Made by a program: the position numbers and the translations under genes. From NCBI GenBank assembly GCA_036796975.1, contig DAIRBY010000012.1:1-64000 (forward strand): a stretch of DNA of 64,000 bases. Reading direction: 5' to 3'. This document shows positions 51,138 through 59,785 of the stretch, piece by piece (within the stretch, counting starts at the first letter, position 1; each line of letters opens with the position of its first letter). Source of the stretch: UBA8190 sp003453695 (lineage in GTDB: Bacteria > Actinomycetota > Acidimicrobiia > Acidimicrobiales > UBA8190). The notes below the pieces were generated by a model. That model ran no database searches and was not told the DNA's origin. It was given only the letters and a program-made list of their open reading frames with translations.

Positions 51138-52712
51138 TCAGACGCGGCGGGGGATGCGACGGATCCCCGAGGCGTCGCCCACGCCCACCGCCTCGGGGCG
51201 GCCGCTCACCTCGATGAAGGCGGGCACCGGCGCCGGCTCGAGCTCGTGGTACCCGTCGCCGGGCCGGTCGGCGCTCTTCTCCGCTTCGTACTCGCCCTCG
51301 GCGGAGCGGACCACGACATTGGCGCGCTTGCGGCGCCCGGCGCCCTGGGTGCCGGCGATGTCGAGGCACAGCCGCCAGGTCACGAAGAAGGTGATGATGG
51401 GCACGACGAGCACGGCGAAGCGGAAGAACCACAGGACGCTGTTGAGCGAGATCTGGAAGAAGTTGGCCAGCACGTCGGTGGAGCTGGCCGAGAACAGCGT
51501 GAAGTAGAAGGCCAGCGCCCCCGCCCCGAGGGCGGTGCGAAGGGGACGGTCCCGGGGACGGTCGAGCAACTGGTGCTCGGCTCGGTCGCCGGTCAGCCAG
51601 GCCTCGATGAAGGGCCAGAGCCAGAAGATGGTGAAGGTGATCCCGGGGAAGATGATGGTGGGCAGAAACACCTCGAAGGGAATGGTGTGGCCGAAGCCCA
51701 CGAACTCCCAGCTGGGGAAGATGCGCAGCGCCCCGTCCAACCAGCCCATGTACCAGTCGGGCTGCACGGCGTAACTGATCTGGTAGGGCTGGTAGGGGCC
51801 GAACTGCCAGATGGGGTTGATCTGGGCCAACCCCCCGAGCGCCCACAGCACCCCGCCGATCATGAACAGAAAGCCCGTCGTCTTGGCGAGGAAGCCCGGA
51901 TAGAAGGGGGTCCCCACCACATTGCGCTCGCTGCGGCCCTTGCCCGGGAACTGGGTGTGCTTCTGCCGGACGAGCAGGTAGAGGTGGGCGCCGATCAGCC
52001 CGATGATGACGAGGGGCAGCACCAGCACGTGGAGGATGAAGAACCTCGGGATGATGCTGCCGTCCCCCGGCCAGTTGCCGCCGAAGACGAAGAAGGCCAG
52101 GTAGGTGCCCACGAGCGGCATGGACAGGACGAACGAGAAGGCCAGGCGGATGCCGGTGCCCGACACCAGGTCGTCGGGCAGTGAGTACCCGATGAACCCG
52201 TTGATGATGGCCAGCATGAGCAGGGTGACACCGACGATCCAGTTGAGCTCCCGGGGCTTGCGGAAGGCGCCCGTGAAGAAGATGCGGCACATGTGCACGG
52301 CGATGGAGCCCACGAAGACATCGGCGGCCCAGTGGTGCATCTGGCGGATCACCAGCCCACTGCGCACGCCGAAGGAGATGTCGACGGTCGAGGCGTAGGC
52401 GGCGGACACCCGAAGTCCCCGCAGCGGCGCGTAGGCGCCGTGGTAGATCACCTCGGCCGTGGACGGGTTGTAGAAGAGCGACAGGAAGATGCCGGTGAGA
52501 ACGAGGATGACGAAGGAGTAGAGGGCGATCTCCCCGAGCAGGAACGACCAGTGGTCGGGGAAGATCTTGTCCAGGAAGACGCGTCCGTTCTTGGCGATCC
52601 CCAGCCGGACGTCGAGCCATCGCACGGTGGCGTCGACCGGGTCGATGCGGCGTTTGCCGTCGCCGCTCGGTTTGCCGGTCGGGATCCCGGTTGTGGGGGT
52701 GGTCGAACTCAC
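51138..52712 (-). CDS. qcrB: Ubiquinol/menaquinol-cytochrome c reductase cytochrome b subunit
   Basis: 524 residues. Haem b ligands are in RQMHHWAADVFVGSIAVHMCRIFF and in LHVLVLPLVIIGLIGAHLYLL. The Qo-site motif reads PDWY (AVQPDWYMGWLDGALRIFP), the actinobacterial version of PEWY. About nine helices and a charged C-terminal tail. It oxidises menaquinol in the bcc complex. The GTG start overlaps the qcrA stop (GTGA). Last of the ctaE-qcrC-qcrA-qcrB series. Confidence 0.94.
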   Translation of the reverse strand: MSSTTPTTGIPTGKPSGDGKRRIDPVDATVRWLDVRLGIAKNGRVFLDKIFPDHWSFLLGEIALYSFVILVLTGIFLSLFYNPSTAEVIYHGAYAPLRGLRVSAAYASTVDISFGVRSGLVIRQMHHWAADVFVGSIAVHMCRIFFTGAFRKPRELNWIVGVTLLMLAIINGFIGYSLPDDLVSGTGIRLAFSFVLSMPLVGTYLAFFVFGGNWPGDGSIIPRFFILHVLVLPLVIIGLIGAHLYLLVRQKHTQFPGKGRSERNVVGTPFYPGFLAKTTGFLFMIGGVLWALGGLAQINPIWQFGPYQPYQISYAVQPDWYMGWLDGALRIFPSWEFVGFGHTIPFEVFLPTIIFPGITFTIFWLWPFIEAWLTGDRAEHQLLDRPRDRPLRTALGAGALAFYFTLFSASSTDVLANFFQISLNSVLWFFRFAVLVVPIITFFVTWRLCLDIAGTQGAGRRKRANVVVRSAEGEYEAEKSADRPGDGYHELEPAPVPAFIEVSGRPEAVGVGDASGIRRIPRRV

Positions 52713-53411
52713 GAACGCTCCCAGAAGCCCGGTCCGACGGGCTGGTCGTAGGGTGCCTGGGCTCGAAGGTACCCCAGGGAGTCGACATACAGCGGCAACT
52801 GCGGCAACGGCCGTGGAGCCGGCCCGAACACCTGCGTCCCACCGTTCAAGACGTCGAACAGCGACTGGTGACAGGGGCACAGCAATTGCTGGGTCTGCTC
52901 CATGTACAGCCCCACCGGGCACCCGGCGTGGGTGCACAGCTTGGAGTAGGCGAGATATCCCTGTGGCCCCCAGCTCTCGCGTCCCGGCCGGGTGACGACG
53001 TCGTCGAAGGACGCCCGCACGAGCATGGTCTGGTTCTGAGACGTTCCCACGAAGTGTTCGGGCCACACCGTGAGTGCACCACCGACCTCGAGGTCGTTGA
53101 CCGTGATGCGCCGCCCGTTCAGGTCGACGAGGTGGGCTCCCCGTTTCCAGTTCGTCACGAAGAGCGTCTTCTTGGGCTGCGGTCCGAGGGAGCGCAACAG
53201 CGGGAAGGCCAGCACGACGCCCATGGCCGCCCCTCCCAGCCCGAGCAGGCCGCCCAGGACCCCGCGTCGATGGAACACGGCCTTGCCCCGCTCGGCCACG
53301 GCGTTCGAGACCGCCTCCACCTCGGCATCGGTGCCCTCGATGCTGTGGCGGTCCTCGACGAAGGGGCCCTTGGGCATGAGGTACTTGCCCCACGCCGCCA
53401 TCCCGAAGCCG
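52709..53411 (-). CDS. qcrA: Rieske iron-sulfur subunit QcrA, C-terminal part (broken at a gap)
   Basis: This part holds the third membrane helix (GVLGGLLGLGGAAMGVVLAFPLL) and the Rieske domain with cluster motifs CTHAGCPVGLY and LLCPCHQSLFD. It begins in mid-helix at GFGMAAWGKYLMPKGPF, directly against the N gap. The missing N-terminal two helices are present further on at 53785-53551. Both pieces share CGGCTTCG, and joining at it restores one frame exactly (LFGFGFGMAAWGKYLMP). The gene is thus split either by misassembly or by an insertion. Confidence 0.9.
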
Positions 53412-53421
53412 NNNNNNNNNN
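53412..53421. other. Assembly gap (10 N)
   Basis: Ten undetermined bases. The true gap length is unknown; the number may be a placeholder. It falls inside qcrA. Confidence 0.99.
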
Positions 53422-53550
53422 TACGAACCGCAGCGCGCACCAAGGGATTACCCAGTTGTTGGTTGCCCATGAAGACTATCTCCCGAATATATTTTGAAGA
53501 GTCAGAAACCTAGGCGCCTGATGAATGCGCCACGGTGAGCTCGAGGGTGT
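53422..53550. other. Foreign-looking segment interrupting qcrA
   Basis: Bases 53422-53510 are about 48% G+C, far below the surroundings, and include CGAATATATTTTGAAG. On the minus strand an ATG at 53470 opens a frame MGNQQLGNPLVRAAVR that runs into the gap. It is preceded by GGGAGATAG, which would fit the start of a gene such as a transposase. The whole insert is flanked by direct copies of CGAAGCCG (53404-53411 and 53551-53558). An insertion sequence collapsed in assembly, or a chimaeric contig end, would both look like this. Confidence 0.5.
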
Positions 53551-53785
53551 CGAAGCCGAACCCGAACAGCCCCACCCCGAGGGTGATGCCCTCCACCTGG
53601 GTCTGGCCGCCCACCCAGTACGTGATGCCGTAGGCGACGAAGCCGAGGACCCCCGCCAACAGGCACACGCCGATGGCGGCTTCGGCCCGGCCCGGGTGCG
53701 TGGCGTAGGGGCGCAGGTGGGGGTCGTCGAAGGCGGCCACCGGGCTGTGGGGGCGGCCGTCACCCTCGGTCGTGACGCCGCTCAT
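53510..53785 (-). CDS. qcrA: Rieske iron-sulfur subunit QcrA, N-terminal part
   Basis: Residues MSGVTTEGDGRPHSPVAAF to GLFGFGF carry the cytoplasmic N-terminus and two membrane helices (AAIGVCLLAGVLGFVAYGITYWV; GITLGVGLFGFGF) of the actinobacterial three-helix QcrA. The last 13 codons (DTLELTVAHSSGA, stop) belong to the interrupting sequence. The ATG overlaps the qcrC stop (ATGA), as expected for the operon. The intact protein would combine this with the piece ending at 52709. Confidence 0.85.
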   Translation of the reverse strand: MSGVTTEGDGRPHSPVAAFDDPHLRPYATHPGRAEAAIGVCLLAGVLGFVAYGITYWVGGQTQVEGITLGVGLFGFGFDTLELTVAHSSGA

Positions 53786-54645
53786 GCCCGCTCCCCCAGC
53801 CAGAAGGCGATGAGCATGATGCCGCCGACGCCGATGAGGAGCGCCACGAAGCCCTCGGCCACCGGCCCGATGCCGCCCAGGCCCAGGCCGCCCCGGTTGT
53901 CGGGGTGCTGGATGGGCCCGGTGACGTAGGCCACGATGTCGGCCACCTGGCGGTCGGAGAGCGTGCCCGTACCGAAGCGGGGCATGTTGCCCGGCCCGGT
54001 GCGCACCGCCTCGGCCACCTGGGTCTTCGACGCCTTGTGCATCGACGGGGCGAAGTACCCGTCCGCCAGTGCGTCACCGGCGCCGGTGACGGTGTGGCAG
54101 CCGGCGCAGTTCAAGACGAACAGGACGTTGCCCGTCGCCAGGTTGGCGCCGGCCGTGTCCACGTTGGGGATCTCGGGTGCCGTCGTCGAGCGAGGCGCCA
54201 GGGAGGCCACGAAGGCGGCGATGGACAACGTCTGCTGACGGTCGAAACGCGGCGGCTTGCGCACCGGCTGGATGGAGGAGTCGGCGAGGGGCATGCGCCC
54301 CGTCGACACCCAGAAGTCCACGGTGGCCGCTCCCACCCCCACCAGGTTGGGGGCGCGGTCGGTGCCGTAGGCGTCGGTGCCGTGACAGCTCGAGCAGTTG
54401 GCCTCGAACAGCTGCTGGCCGGCGGTGACGTCGCTCGACGGAGGCAGGCTGTAGGTGATGGGGTCGCTCACCCGGGCGGCGCGGGGGTCGGCGGCCCGGG
54501 CGGCGCTGTGGTGCGGCGAAGCGCCGGCAAAGGCACCCGAGGTGAGGAGGCCCACGAGCGCCACCGACGCCACCACCAACCCGGGCAGCGCCATGGCACG
54601 CAGCCGCGGGCCGACCGTCGTGCGCGTGTGGGGCAGGACCCTCAT
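53782..54645 (-). CDS. qcrC: Dihaem cytochrome c subunit QcrC
   Basis: 287 residues. An N-terminal signal-anchor region (LPGLVVASVALVGLLTSGAFAGA) is followed by two class I cytochrome c domains with haem motifs ANCSSCHGTDAYG and LNCAGCHTVTG. Methionine ligands are probable in GRMPLAD and NMPRFG. A C-terminal membrane helix (EGFVALLIGVGGIMLIAFWL) closes the protein. It carries electrons directly from bcc to aa3 oxidase, replacing soluble cytochrome c. The ATG overlaps the ctaE stop. Confidence 0.94.
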   Translation of the reverse strand: MRVLPHTRTTVGPRLRAMALPGLVVASVALVGLLTSGAFAGASPHHSAARAADPRAARVSDPITYSLPPSSDVTAGQQLFEANCSSCHGTDAYGTDRAPNLVGVGAATVDFWVSTGRMPLADSSIQPVRKPPRFDRQQTLSIAAFVASLAPRSTTAPEIPNVDTAGANLATGNVLFVLNCAGCHTVTGAGDALADGYFAPSMHKASKTQVAEAVRTGPGNMPRFGTGTLSDRQVADIVAYVTGPIQHPDNRGGLGLGGIGPVAEGFVALLIGVGGIMLIAFWLGERA

Positions 54646-55256
54646 CCGGACTTGAGGAGGAACAGGCAGCTGAAGATGCCCACCCACATGAAGTCCACGA
54701 AGTGCCAGTAGTAGCCCACCGCCTGGTAGACGTTCGTCTCCCCGGGGTCACCGGCCGGGCCGCGCAGCCGGCCCAGCAAGAAGATCATGGCGATGAGCCC
54801 GAGGGTCACGTGCAGCCCGTGGATGCCGGTCATGACGAAGAACAGCGACCAGTAGGCGTTGAGGCCCGGACCGTGGTGCGAACTGGCGAAGTCGTGCCAC
54901 TCGTAGAGGGTGTTGGCGACGAAGCCCGCTCCCAGGATGAAGCTCGTGTAGATCCAGGCCTTGGCCTTGCGTCGTTCGCCGCGCTCCTGCGCCCACACCC
55001 CGAGCTGGAACGTCGGGCTCGACACCAGGAGGATCACGCTGAAGATGCCGGCTTGGACGTAGTCGAGCTTCTGGCCCTGGAGCAGCGGCCAGGTGGCGGC
55101 GTGGGCACGGATGGTGAAGTAGGCGGCGAAGAGGCCGCTGAAGAACATGAGCTCGGAACCGAGCCAGATCATCACGCCCACCGCCAGCAGCGGTGGACGC
55201 TCGGGGACGTGGCGGCGGCCGGGCGCGGGTTGCTCGACCGTGAGGGCCTGCGTCAC
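54642..55256 (-). CDS. ctaE: Cytochrome c oxidase subunit III
   Basis: 204 residues with five helices. Family segments are MIWLGSELMFFSGLFAAYFTIRA, TLYEWHDFASS, SLFFVMTGIHGLHVTLGLIAMIF and GYYWHFVDFMWVGIFSCLFLL. It stabilises subunit I of the oxidase. GTG 55256 is chosen because AGGAAAG lies 6 bases upstream; a GTG at 55298 would add 14 residues. First gene of the ctaE-qcrCAB operon, split from ctaCDF by about 3 kb and on the opposite strand. Confidence 0.93.
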   Translation of the reverse strand: MTQALTVEQPAPGRRHVPERPPLLAVGVMIWLGSELMFFSGLFAAYFTIRAHAATWPLLQGQKLDYVQAGIFSVILLVSSPTFQLGVWAQERGERRKAKAWIYTSFILGAGFVANTLYEWHDFASSHHGPGLNAYWSLFFVMTGIHGLHVTLGLIAMIFLLGRLRGPAGDPGETNVYQAVGYYWHFVDFMWVGIFSCLFLLKSG

Positions 55257-55358
55257 GGCGTCTTTCCTAGCGGACGTGAGGCGGTCCGCGCCAAACACCT
55301 GCGCACCATCCGGGGCCAGCCGAAAACCCCGTGACCAGGGCCGGTCTGTCCTGGGACG

Positions 55359-57614
55359 TCAGCCGCGCAGCGCGTCCGGCAGCGGTCGCTCGTGCACCAC
55401 GGCCAAGCGCCGGGTGGGCCGGGTGACGGCCACGTACAGGGCGCGCAGGCCCTGGGGCGACTCCTCCACCAGCGCCGCCGGCTCGACGACGACCACGGCG
55501 TCGAACTCGAGGCCGTTGGCCAGATCCATGGGCAGGAGGCTCAGCGGCGCCCCGAGGCCTTCGAGGCGGGGGTCCGCCGCCGGGGCGCCGGCGCGGTCGA
55601 GGGCGACCGACAGCTCGGCCACGAGCGACCCGGGAGCGAGCACGGCCACGGTTCCCGGGGACAGCTCGCCGACGAAGTCGCTGGCCACAGCGGCCACGGC
55701 GGCACCCAGGCCTGCGCCGTCCACGGCGACGAAGCGGGGGCCCACCCCGGTGCGCCGCACGGCGGTGGGGGGCGACATCCCCGGCAGCGCCCGGTGCAGG
55801 ATGCGCCCGGCCACCTCGACCACCTCGGCAGGGGTGCGGTAGCTGACGGTGAGCTCGACCATGCGCGCCGGACGTTGCGCGGGCAGGTGCGTCGTCACCT
55901 CGTCCCAACGGCGCGGCGCCCAGGGGCCGGTGGCCTGCGCCACGTCACCCACCACCGTGATCGAGCCCGACAGGGACCTGCGGGACACCATGCGCAGCTG
56001 CATGGGCGACAGGTCCTGGGCCTCGTCCACCACGATGTGGCCGTAGGTGCGGGGCTCCTCTCCTTCTTGGGCTCCCGGCCGCGGGGTTCGGCGCGGTCCG
56101 AGCAGCACCCGTGCCTCGTCGATCAGGGCCATGTCGGCGGCGGTGAAGGGGATGTCGGCCAGCGAGGTGCGCCGGGGCCGCGCCAGCATGGCCTGCTCGC
56201 GTCGGTCGAGCACGCCCTTGGCGGCGAGCGCCAGCAGGGGCGGCGAGCCGAACAGGTCGTGGACGAGCTCCTCGGCGCTCAGGCGGGGCCACATGCGGTC
56301 GAGGGCTTCTGAGAGCTCCGGCCGTCGCCGCAGCTGCGCCGAGAATTCGGGCAGGTCGAAGGGGCTGTGGTCCTCGGTCGACACCGGCGGCACGTCGGCG
56401 ACGACGCGTCCGTGGCCGTTGGACTGCTCGGCCGAGGGCCCGACGCCGTGCACCCCGAGGGTGCGCAGGTGCTCGTCGGCCAGGCGCCGCACCACCAGCT
56501 GCTCGACGAACCGGCGGCGGGCGTTGTGGGTGCCGGGCCGGCGCCGCGCCGCCGCCACCACCGACTCCGAGATTTCCGGGGTGAGGCGCAGCACCCCGGG
56601 CCCATAGGGGATCTCCGCCGTGCGTCGCAGCGGACGCTGACGGCTGCGCACGGCACGGGTCACCACTGTCGACATGCGGGCGTCGCCCTTGAGGCGGGCC
56701 AGGGCGGCGGGCTCCTCGGCGCGGGGGGCGATCCCGTGCACGAGGCCGGTGATGGTCGACAGGGTGACACCGCTCTCCCCCAGCGACGGCAGCACCTGCT
56801 CGATGTAGCGCAGGAACAGCGGGTTGGGCCCGATGACGAGCACGCCCTGGCGCTCGAGAGGAAACCGATGGGTGTAGAGCAGGTAGGCGGCCCGGTGCAG
56901 CGCCACCGCCGTCTTGCCGGTACCGGGCCCGCCCTGGACCACGAGGACACCCGGCAGCGGCGATCGGATGATCTCGTCCTGCTCGCGCTGGATGGTGGCG
57001 ACGATGTCGCGCATGTGGCCGGTGCGGGCTCCCTCCACCGCCGACAACAGCGCCCCGGGGCCTCCGACCTCGATCTCGTCGCTGATGGCCGGACCCTGGC
57101 CGTTGCCGGCCGGCCCGGGCGCCACCTGGAACCCGGCGGGCACGGCACCGTCCACCGACCCGCCCAGGCCGAAGCGCTCGTCCTCGAGGCCCACGATCTG
57201 GCGTCCCTGAGCGGCCAGGTGTCGGCGCAGGACGAGGCCCATGGGGTCACGGCCCGTGGCCCGGTAGAAGGGCTCGGCCACAGGAGCCCGCCAGTCCACC
57301 ACGAGCGGCTCCAGGTCGGCGCCGGAGACGCCCAGGCGGCCGATGTGAAAGCTCTCGGTGGCGCCTTCGTCGTCGAGCCGGTCGATGCGCCCGAAGCACA
57401 GGGCCTGGTCGCCGATGTCGAGCTGGTCGAGCCGGGCCAGGCTGGTGCGGACGATGACGTCGCGCTCCTCCCGGAACTGGTGGGTGCCACCGAGACCCTG
57501 GTCGAGCACGGAGCGCAGTCGCTCCTCGGTGTCGGAGCGGAGCTGGTCGAGCCGCTCGTAGGCCCGGTCCACATGCGCCTGCTCCGCTGCGAGCTCACCA
57601 GACTGGTCGCCCAC
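55359..57614 (-). CDS. HelD/HelR-like RNA polymerase-associated ATPase (UvrD-like)
   Basis: About 751 residues. An N-terminal coiled-coil arm (ELAAEQAHVDRAYERLDQLRSDTEERL) precedes VDWRAPVAEPFYRAT. The UvrD-type motor has Walker A GVLVVQGGPGTGKTAVALHRAAYLLYTHR, motif II HIVVDEAQDLSPMQLRMVSRR and motif VI-like RALYVAVTRPTRRLAVVHE. These are hallmarks of actinobacterial HelD, which removes stalled RNA polymerase and in some species gives rifamycin tolerance. The GTG start is preceded by GAGAGGGAG. Divergent from hemE. Confidence 0.88.
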   Translation of the reverse strand: MGDQSGELAAEQAHVDRAYERLDQLRSDTEERLRSVLDQGLGGTHQFREERDVIVRTSLARLDQLDIGDQALCFGRIDRLDDEGATESFHIGRLGVSGADLEPLVVDWRAPVAEPFYRATGRDPMGLVLRRHLAAQGRQIVGLEDERFGLGGSVDGAVPAGFQVAPGPAGNGQGPAISDEIEVGGPGALLSAVEGARTGHMRDIVATIQREQDEIIRSPLPGVLVVQGGPGTGKTAVALHRAAYLLYTHRFPLERQGVLVIGPNPLFLRYIEQVLPSLGESGVTLSTITGLVHGIAPRAEEPAALARLKGDARMSTVVTRAVRSRQRPLRRTAEIPYGPGVLRLTPEISESVVAAARRRPGTHNARRRFVEQLVVRRLADEHLRTLGVHGVGPSAEQSNGHGRVVADVPPVSTEDHSPFDLPEFSAQLRRRPELSEALDRMWPRLSAEELVHDLFGSPPLLALAAKGVLDRREQAMLARPRRTSLADIPFTAADMALIDEARVLLGPRRTPRPGAQEGEEPRTYGHIVVDEAQDLSPMQLRMVSRRSLSGSITVVGDVAQATGPWAPRRWDEVTTHLPAQRPARMVELTVSYRTPAEVVEVAGRILHRALPGMSPPTAVRRTGVGPRFVAVDGAGLGAAVAAVASDFVGELSPGTVAVLAPGSLVAELSVALDRAGAPAADPRLEGLGAPLSLLPMDLANGLEFDAVVVVEPAALVEESPQGLRALYVAVTRPTRRLAVVHERPLPDALRG

Positions 57615-57764
57615 GGCCGCTCCCTCTCCGCCACCAGCCGCTGGCGGCGAACCACTGAGCCTACCGTGCCGCCCCGCTCGCTCCCGGAGGCGAGGAGGCC
57701 CGATCGACGCTGCAGCGTCGGTGTCCGAGCACACCGGCGGAGCGGGGAACGAAGGGAGCGGCGC

Positions 57765-57770
57765 TAGCGT
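57765..57770 (+). promoter_or_regulatory. Putative -10 box (TAGCGT) of hemE
   Basis: TAGCGT ends 6 bases before the GTG of hemE, again implying a leaderless mRNA. The minus strand has a TAGGCT box (57663-57658) for the divergent HelD-like gene, which does have a leader with a ribosome-binding site. Confidence 0.45.
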
Positions 57771-57776
57771 CTCGGG

Positions 57777-58826
57777 GTGTCCGCCACAGCCTCGGCCTTC
57801 GTCCAAGCGTGCCGGCGCCAGCCCGTGGAACGGGTACCGGTATGGTTCATGCGCCAGGCGGGGCGGTCGCTGCCCGAGTACCGAGCCGCCCGGGGCCCGG
57901 GCAGCATCCTCGAGGCGGTGGCCCGGCCCGAGCTCGCTGCCGAGCTGACCCTGCAGCCCGTGCGCCGCTATGGCGTCGACGCCGCCGTCCTCTTCTCCGA
58001 CATCGTCGTGCCGGTGGCGGCGGTGGGCTTCGGGGTCGACGTGGCGCCGGGGCGGGGCCCGGTGGTGGCGACCCCGTTTCGCAGCCGGGAAGACCTGCGC
58101 CGGCTCCGGCCGCTCGTTGCCGAAGAGGACGTCCCCTACGTGGCCGAGACGGTCAAGCTCGTGGTGGGCGAGCTGGGCGAGGTGCCCCTCATCGGGTTCG
58201 CCGGCGCCCCCTTCACGGTGGCGAGCTACCTGGTGGAAGGCGGCCCCTCCCGAGACCACGCCCGGACCAAGGCCCTCATGCACGGCGATCCGGAGCTGTT
58301 CGCCGCGCTCCTCGACGCCCTCGCCGACATGGCGCTCGCCTTCCTGCGTGCCCAGGTCGAGGCGGGTGCCTCGGCCGTGCAGCTCTTCGACAGCTGGGCC
58401 GGCGCCCTGTCGCCCGCCGACTATGCCCGCGCCGTGCTGCCCGCCAGCACCAAGGTCCTCACCGGCCTGGCCGACACCGGGGTGCCCCGCATCCACTTCG
58501 GGGTGGGAACGGGCGAGCTCCTCGCCCTCATGGCCGGAGCCGGTGCCGACGTGGTCGGGGTCGACTGGCGGGTCCCGCTGGACGAGGCCCGGCGCCGGGT
58601 GGGCCCGGGCGTGGCCGTCCAGGGAAACCTCGACCCGGCGGTGTGCCTGGCGCCCTGGGAGGTGGTGGCGGAGGCGGCGCTCGACGTGTTGGTGCGAGGC
58701 GGCGGGACGGGCCACGTCTTCAACCTGGGCCACGGGGTGCTCCCCGAGACGGACCCTGATGTGCTCGCCCGTCTGGTCGCCCTCGTGCACGACACCCCCG
58801 TGCCGCCCGAAGCGCGGTCGCGGTGA
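57777..58826 (+). CDS. hemE: Uroporphyrinogen decarboxylase
   Basis: 349 residues. It has the signature RVPVWFMRQAGRSLPEYRA, the Asp of the active site in AVLFSDIVVPVAAVGFGVDV, GFAGAPFTVASYLVEG, and GVDWRVPLDEA...QGNLDPAVCLAP. It converts uroporphyrinogen III into coproporphyrinogen III. First gene of the hemE-cpfC-cgoX-lnt operon; all junctions overlap by 4 bases or more. Confidence 0.95.
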   Translation: MSATASAFVQACRRQPVERVPVWFMRQAGRSLPEYRAARGPGSILEAVARPELAAELTLQPVRRYGVDAAVLFSDIVVPVAAVGFGVDVAPGRGPVVATPFRSREDLRRLRPLVAEEDVPYVAETVKLVVGELGEVPLIGFAGAPFTVASYLVEGGPSRDHARTKALMHGDPELFAALLDALADMALAFLRAQVEAGASAVQLFDSWAGALSPADYARAVLPASTKVLTGLADTGVPRIHFGVGTGELLALMAGAGADVVGVDWRVPLDEARRRVGPGVAVQGNLDPAVCLAPWEVVAEAALDVLVRGGGTGHVFNLGHGVLPETDPDVLARLVALVHDTPVPPEARSR

Positions 58827-59785
58827 GCAGCGCCTCCGGTGGTGCGGTCGACGACCGGGCCGGCGTGGTGGTCATGGCCCACGGCACGCCCGAGCGCCTC
58901 GAGGACGTGGAGTCCTTCTACACCGAGATCCGCAGGGGCCGGCCGCCGTCGCCGACGCAGCTGGCCGACCTCGAGGGCCGCTACCGCGCCATCGGGGGCA
59001 CGTCCCCGTTGAACGCCACCACCCGCTCCCAGTCCGACGTCATCGCCGCCGTCTTGCAACAGCGGCGGCCGGGACGCTTCGTGGTGCGTCACGGCGCCCG
59101 GTTCGCCGCCCCGCGTATCGAACAGGCCGTCGACGAGCTGGCCGACGCCGGCGTGAACCGGTTGATCGGTGTCGTCCTGGCGCCGCATTCGTCGTACGCC
59201 AGCGTCAGGGAGTACGAGCGCCGCCTCCACCAAGCAGCCACAGCGGCGCAGACACGCACCGGCCGGTCTCTTCCCGTCACCATGGTCGACCACTGGTACG
59301 ACACGCCGGGCTTCGCCGAGCTGGTGGGCGAGCGGGTGCGCGCCGCACTCGACTCCCTTGCAGCAGAGCACCGGGGCGAGGCGCTGGTGGTGTTCACGGC
59401 ACACTCGGTGCCGGCACGGCTGATCACGACCGGCGACACCTATGCCGCGCAGTTGGCCGAGTCGGCTCGGGCGGTGGCGGGCACGTCGGGACTGCGCACC
59501 TGGACGGTGGCGTGGCAGAGCGCCGGCCGCACCGACGACGAGTGGCTGGGGCCAGACGTACGCCAGGTGATCGTCGAACAGGCGCACTCGGGAACGACGG
59601 CGGTGGTGGTGTGCCCCGTCGGCTTCGTGGCCGACCACCTCGAGGTCCTCTACGACCTCGACATCGAGGCGCGCGCCGTGGCCGAGAAGGAGGGGATCTC
59701 GTTCGCCCGCACGGCGTCGTTCAACGACGATCCGGCCTTCTGCGCCGTGGTGGCCCAGGCGGTGCTGGCCGCCGACAGCCGATGA
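58823..59785 (+). CDS. cpfC: Coproporphyrin ferrochelatase
   Basis: 320 residues of the ferrochelatase family: GVVVMAHGTPERLEDVESFYTEIRRGRPPSPTQLADLEGRYRAIGG, VVLAPHSSYASVREY (iron-site His), and LVVFTAHSVPARLITTGDTYAAQL (His/Ser), then WQSAGRTDDEWLGPDV. In actinobacteria this enzyme inserts iron into coproporphyrin III; the final decarboxylase HemQ is not in the window. GTGA overlap with hemE. Confidence 0.9.
   Translation: MSSASGGAVDDRAGVVVMAHGTPERLEDVESFYTEIRRGRPPSPTQLADLEGRYRAIGGTSPLNATTRSQSDVIAAVLQQRRPGRFVVRHGARFAAPRIEQAVDELADAGVNRLIGVVLAPHSSYASVREYERRLHQAATAAQTRTGRSLPVTMVDHWYDTPGFAELVGERVRAALDSLAAEHRGEALVVFTAHSVPARLITTGDTYAAQLAESARAVAGTSGLRTWTVAWQSAGRTDDEWLGPDVRQVIVEQAHSGTTAVVVCPVGFVADHLEVLYDLDIEARAVAEKEGISFARTASFNDDPAFCAVVAQAVLAADSR

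Noticed and set aside
53470..53785. Insertion sequence called outright at the N gap
   Set aside because: Only an 8-base repeat, low G+C and a 16-codon frame support it; no transposase motif or terminal inverted repeat can be shown, so it is left as an unresolved interruption.
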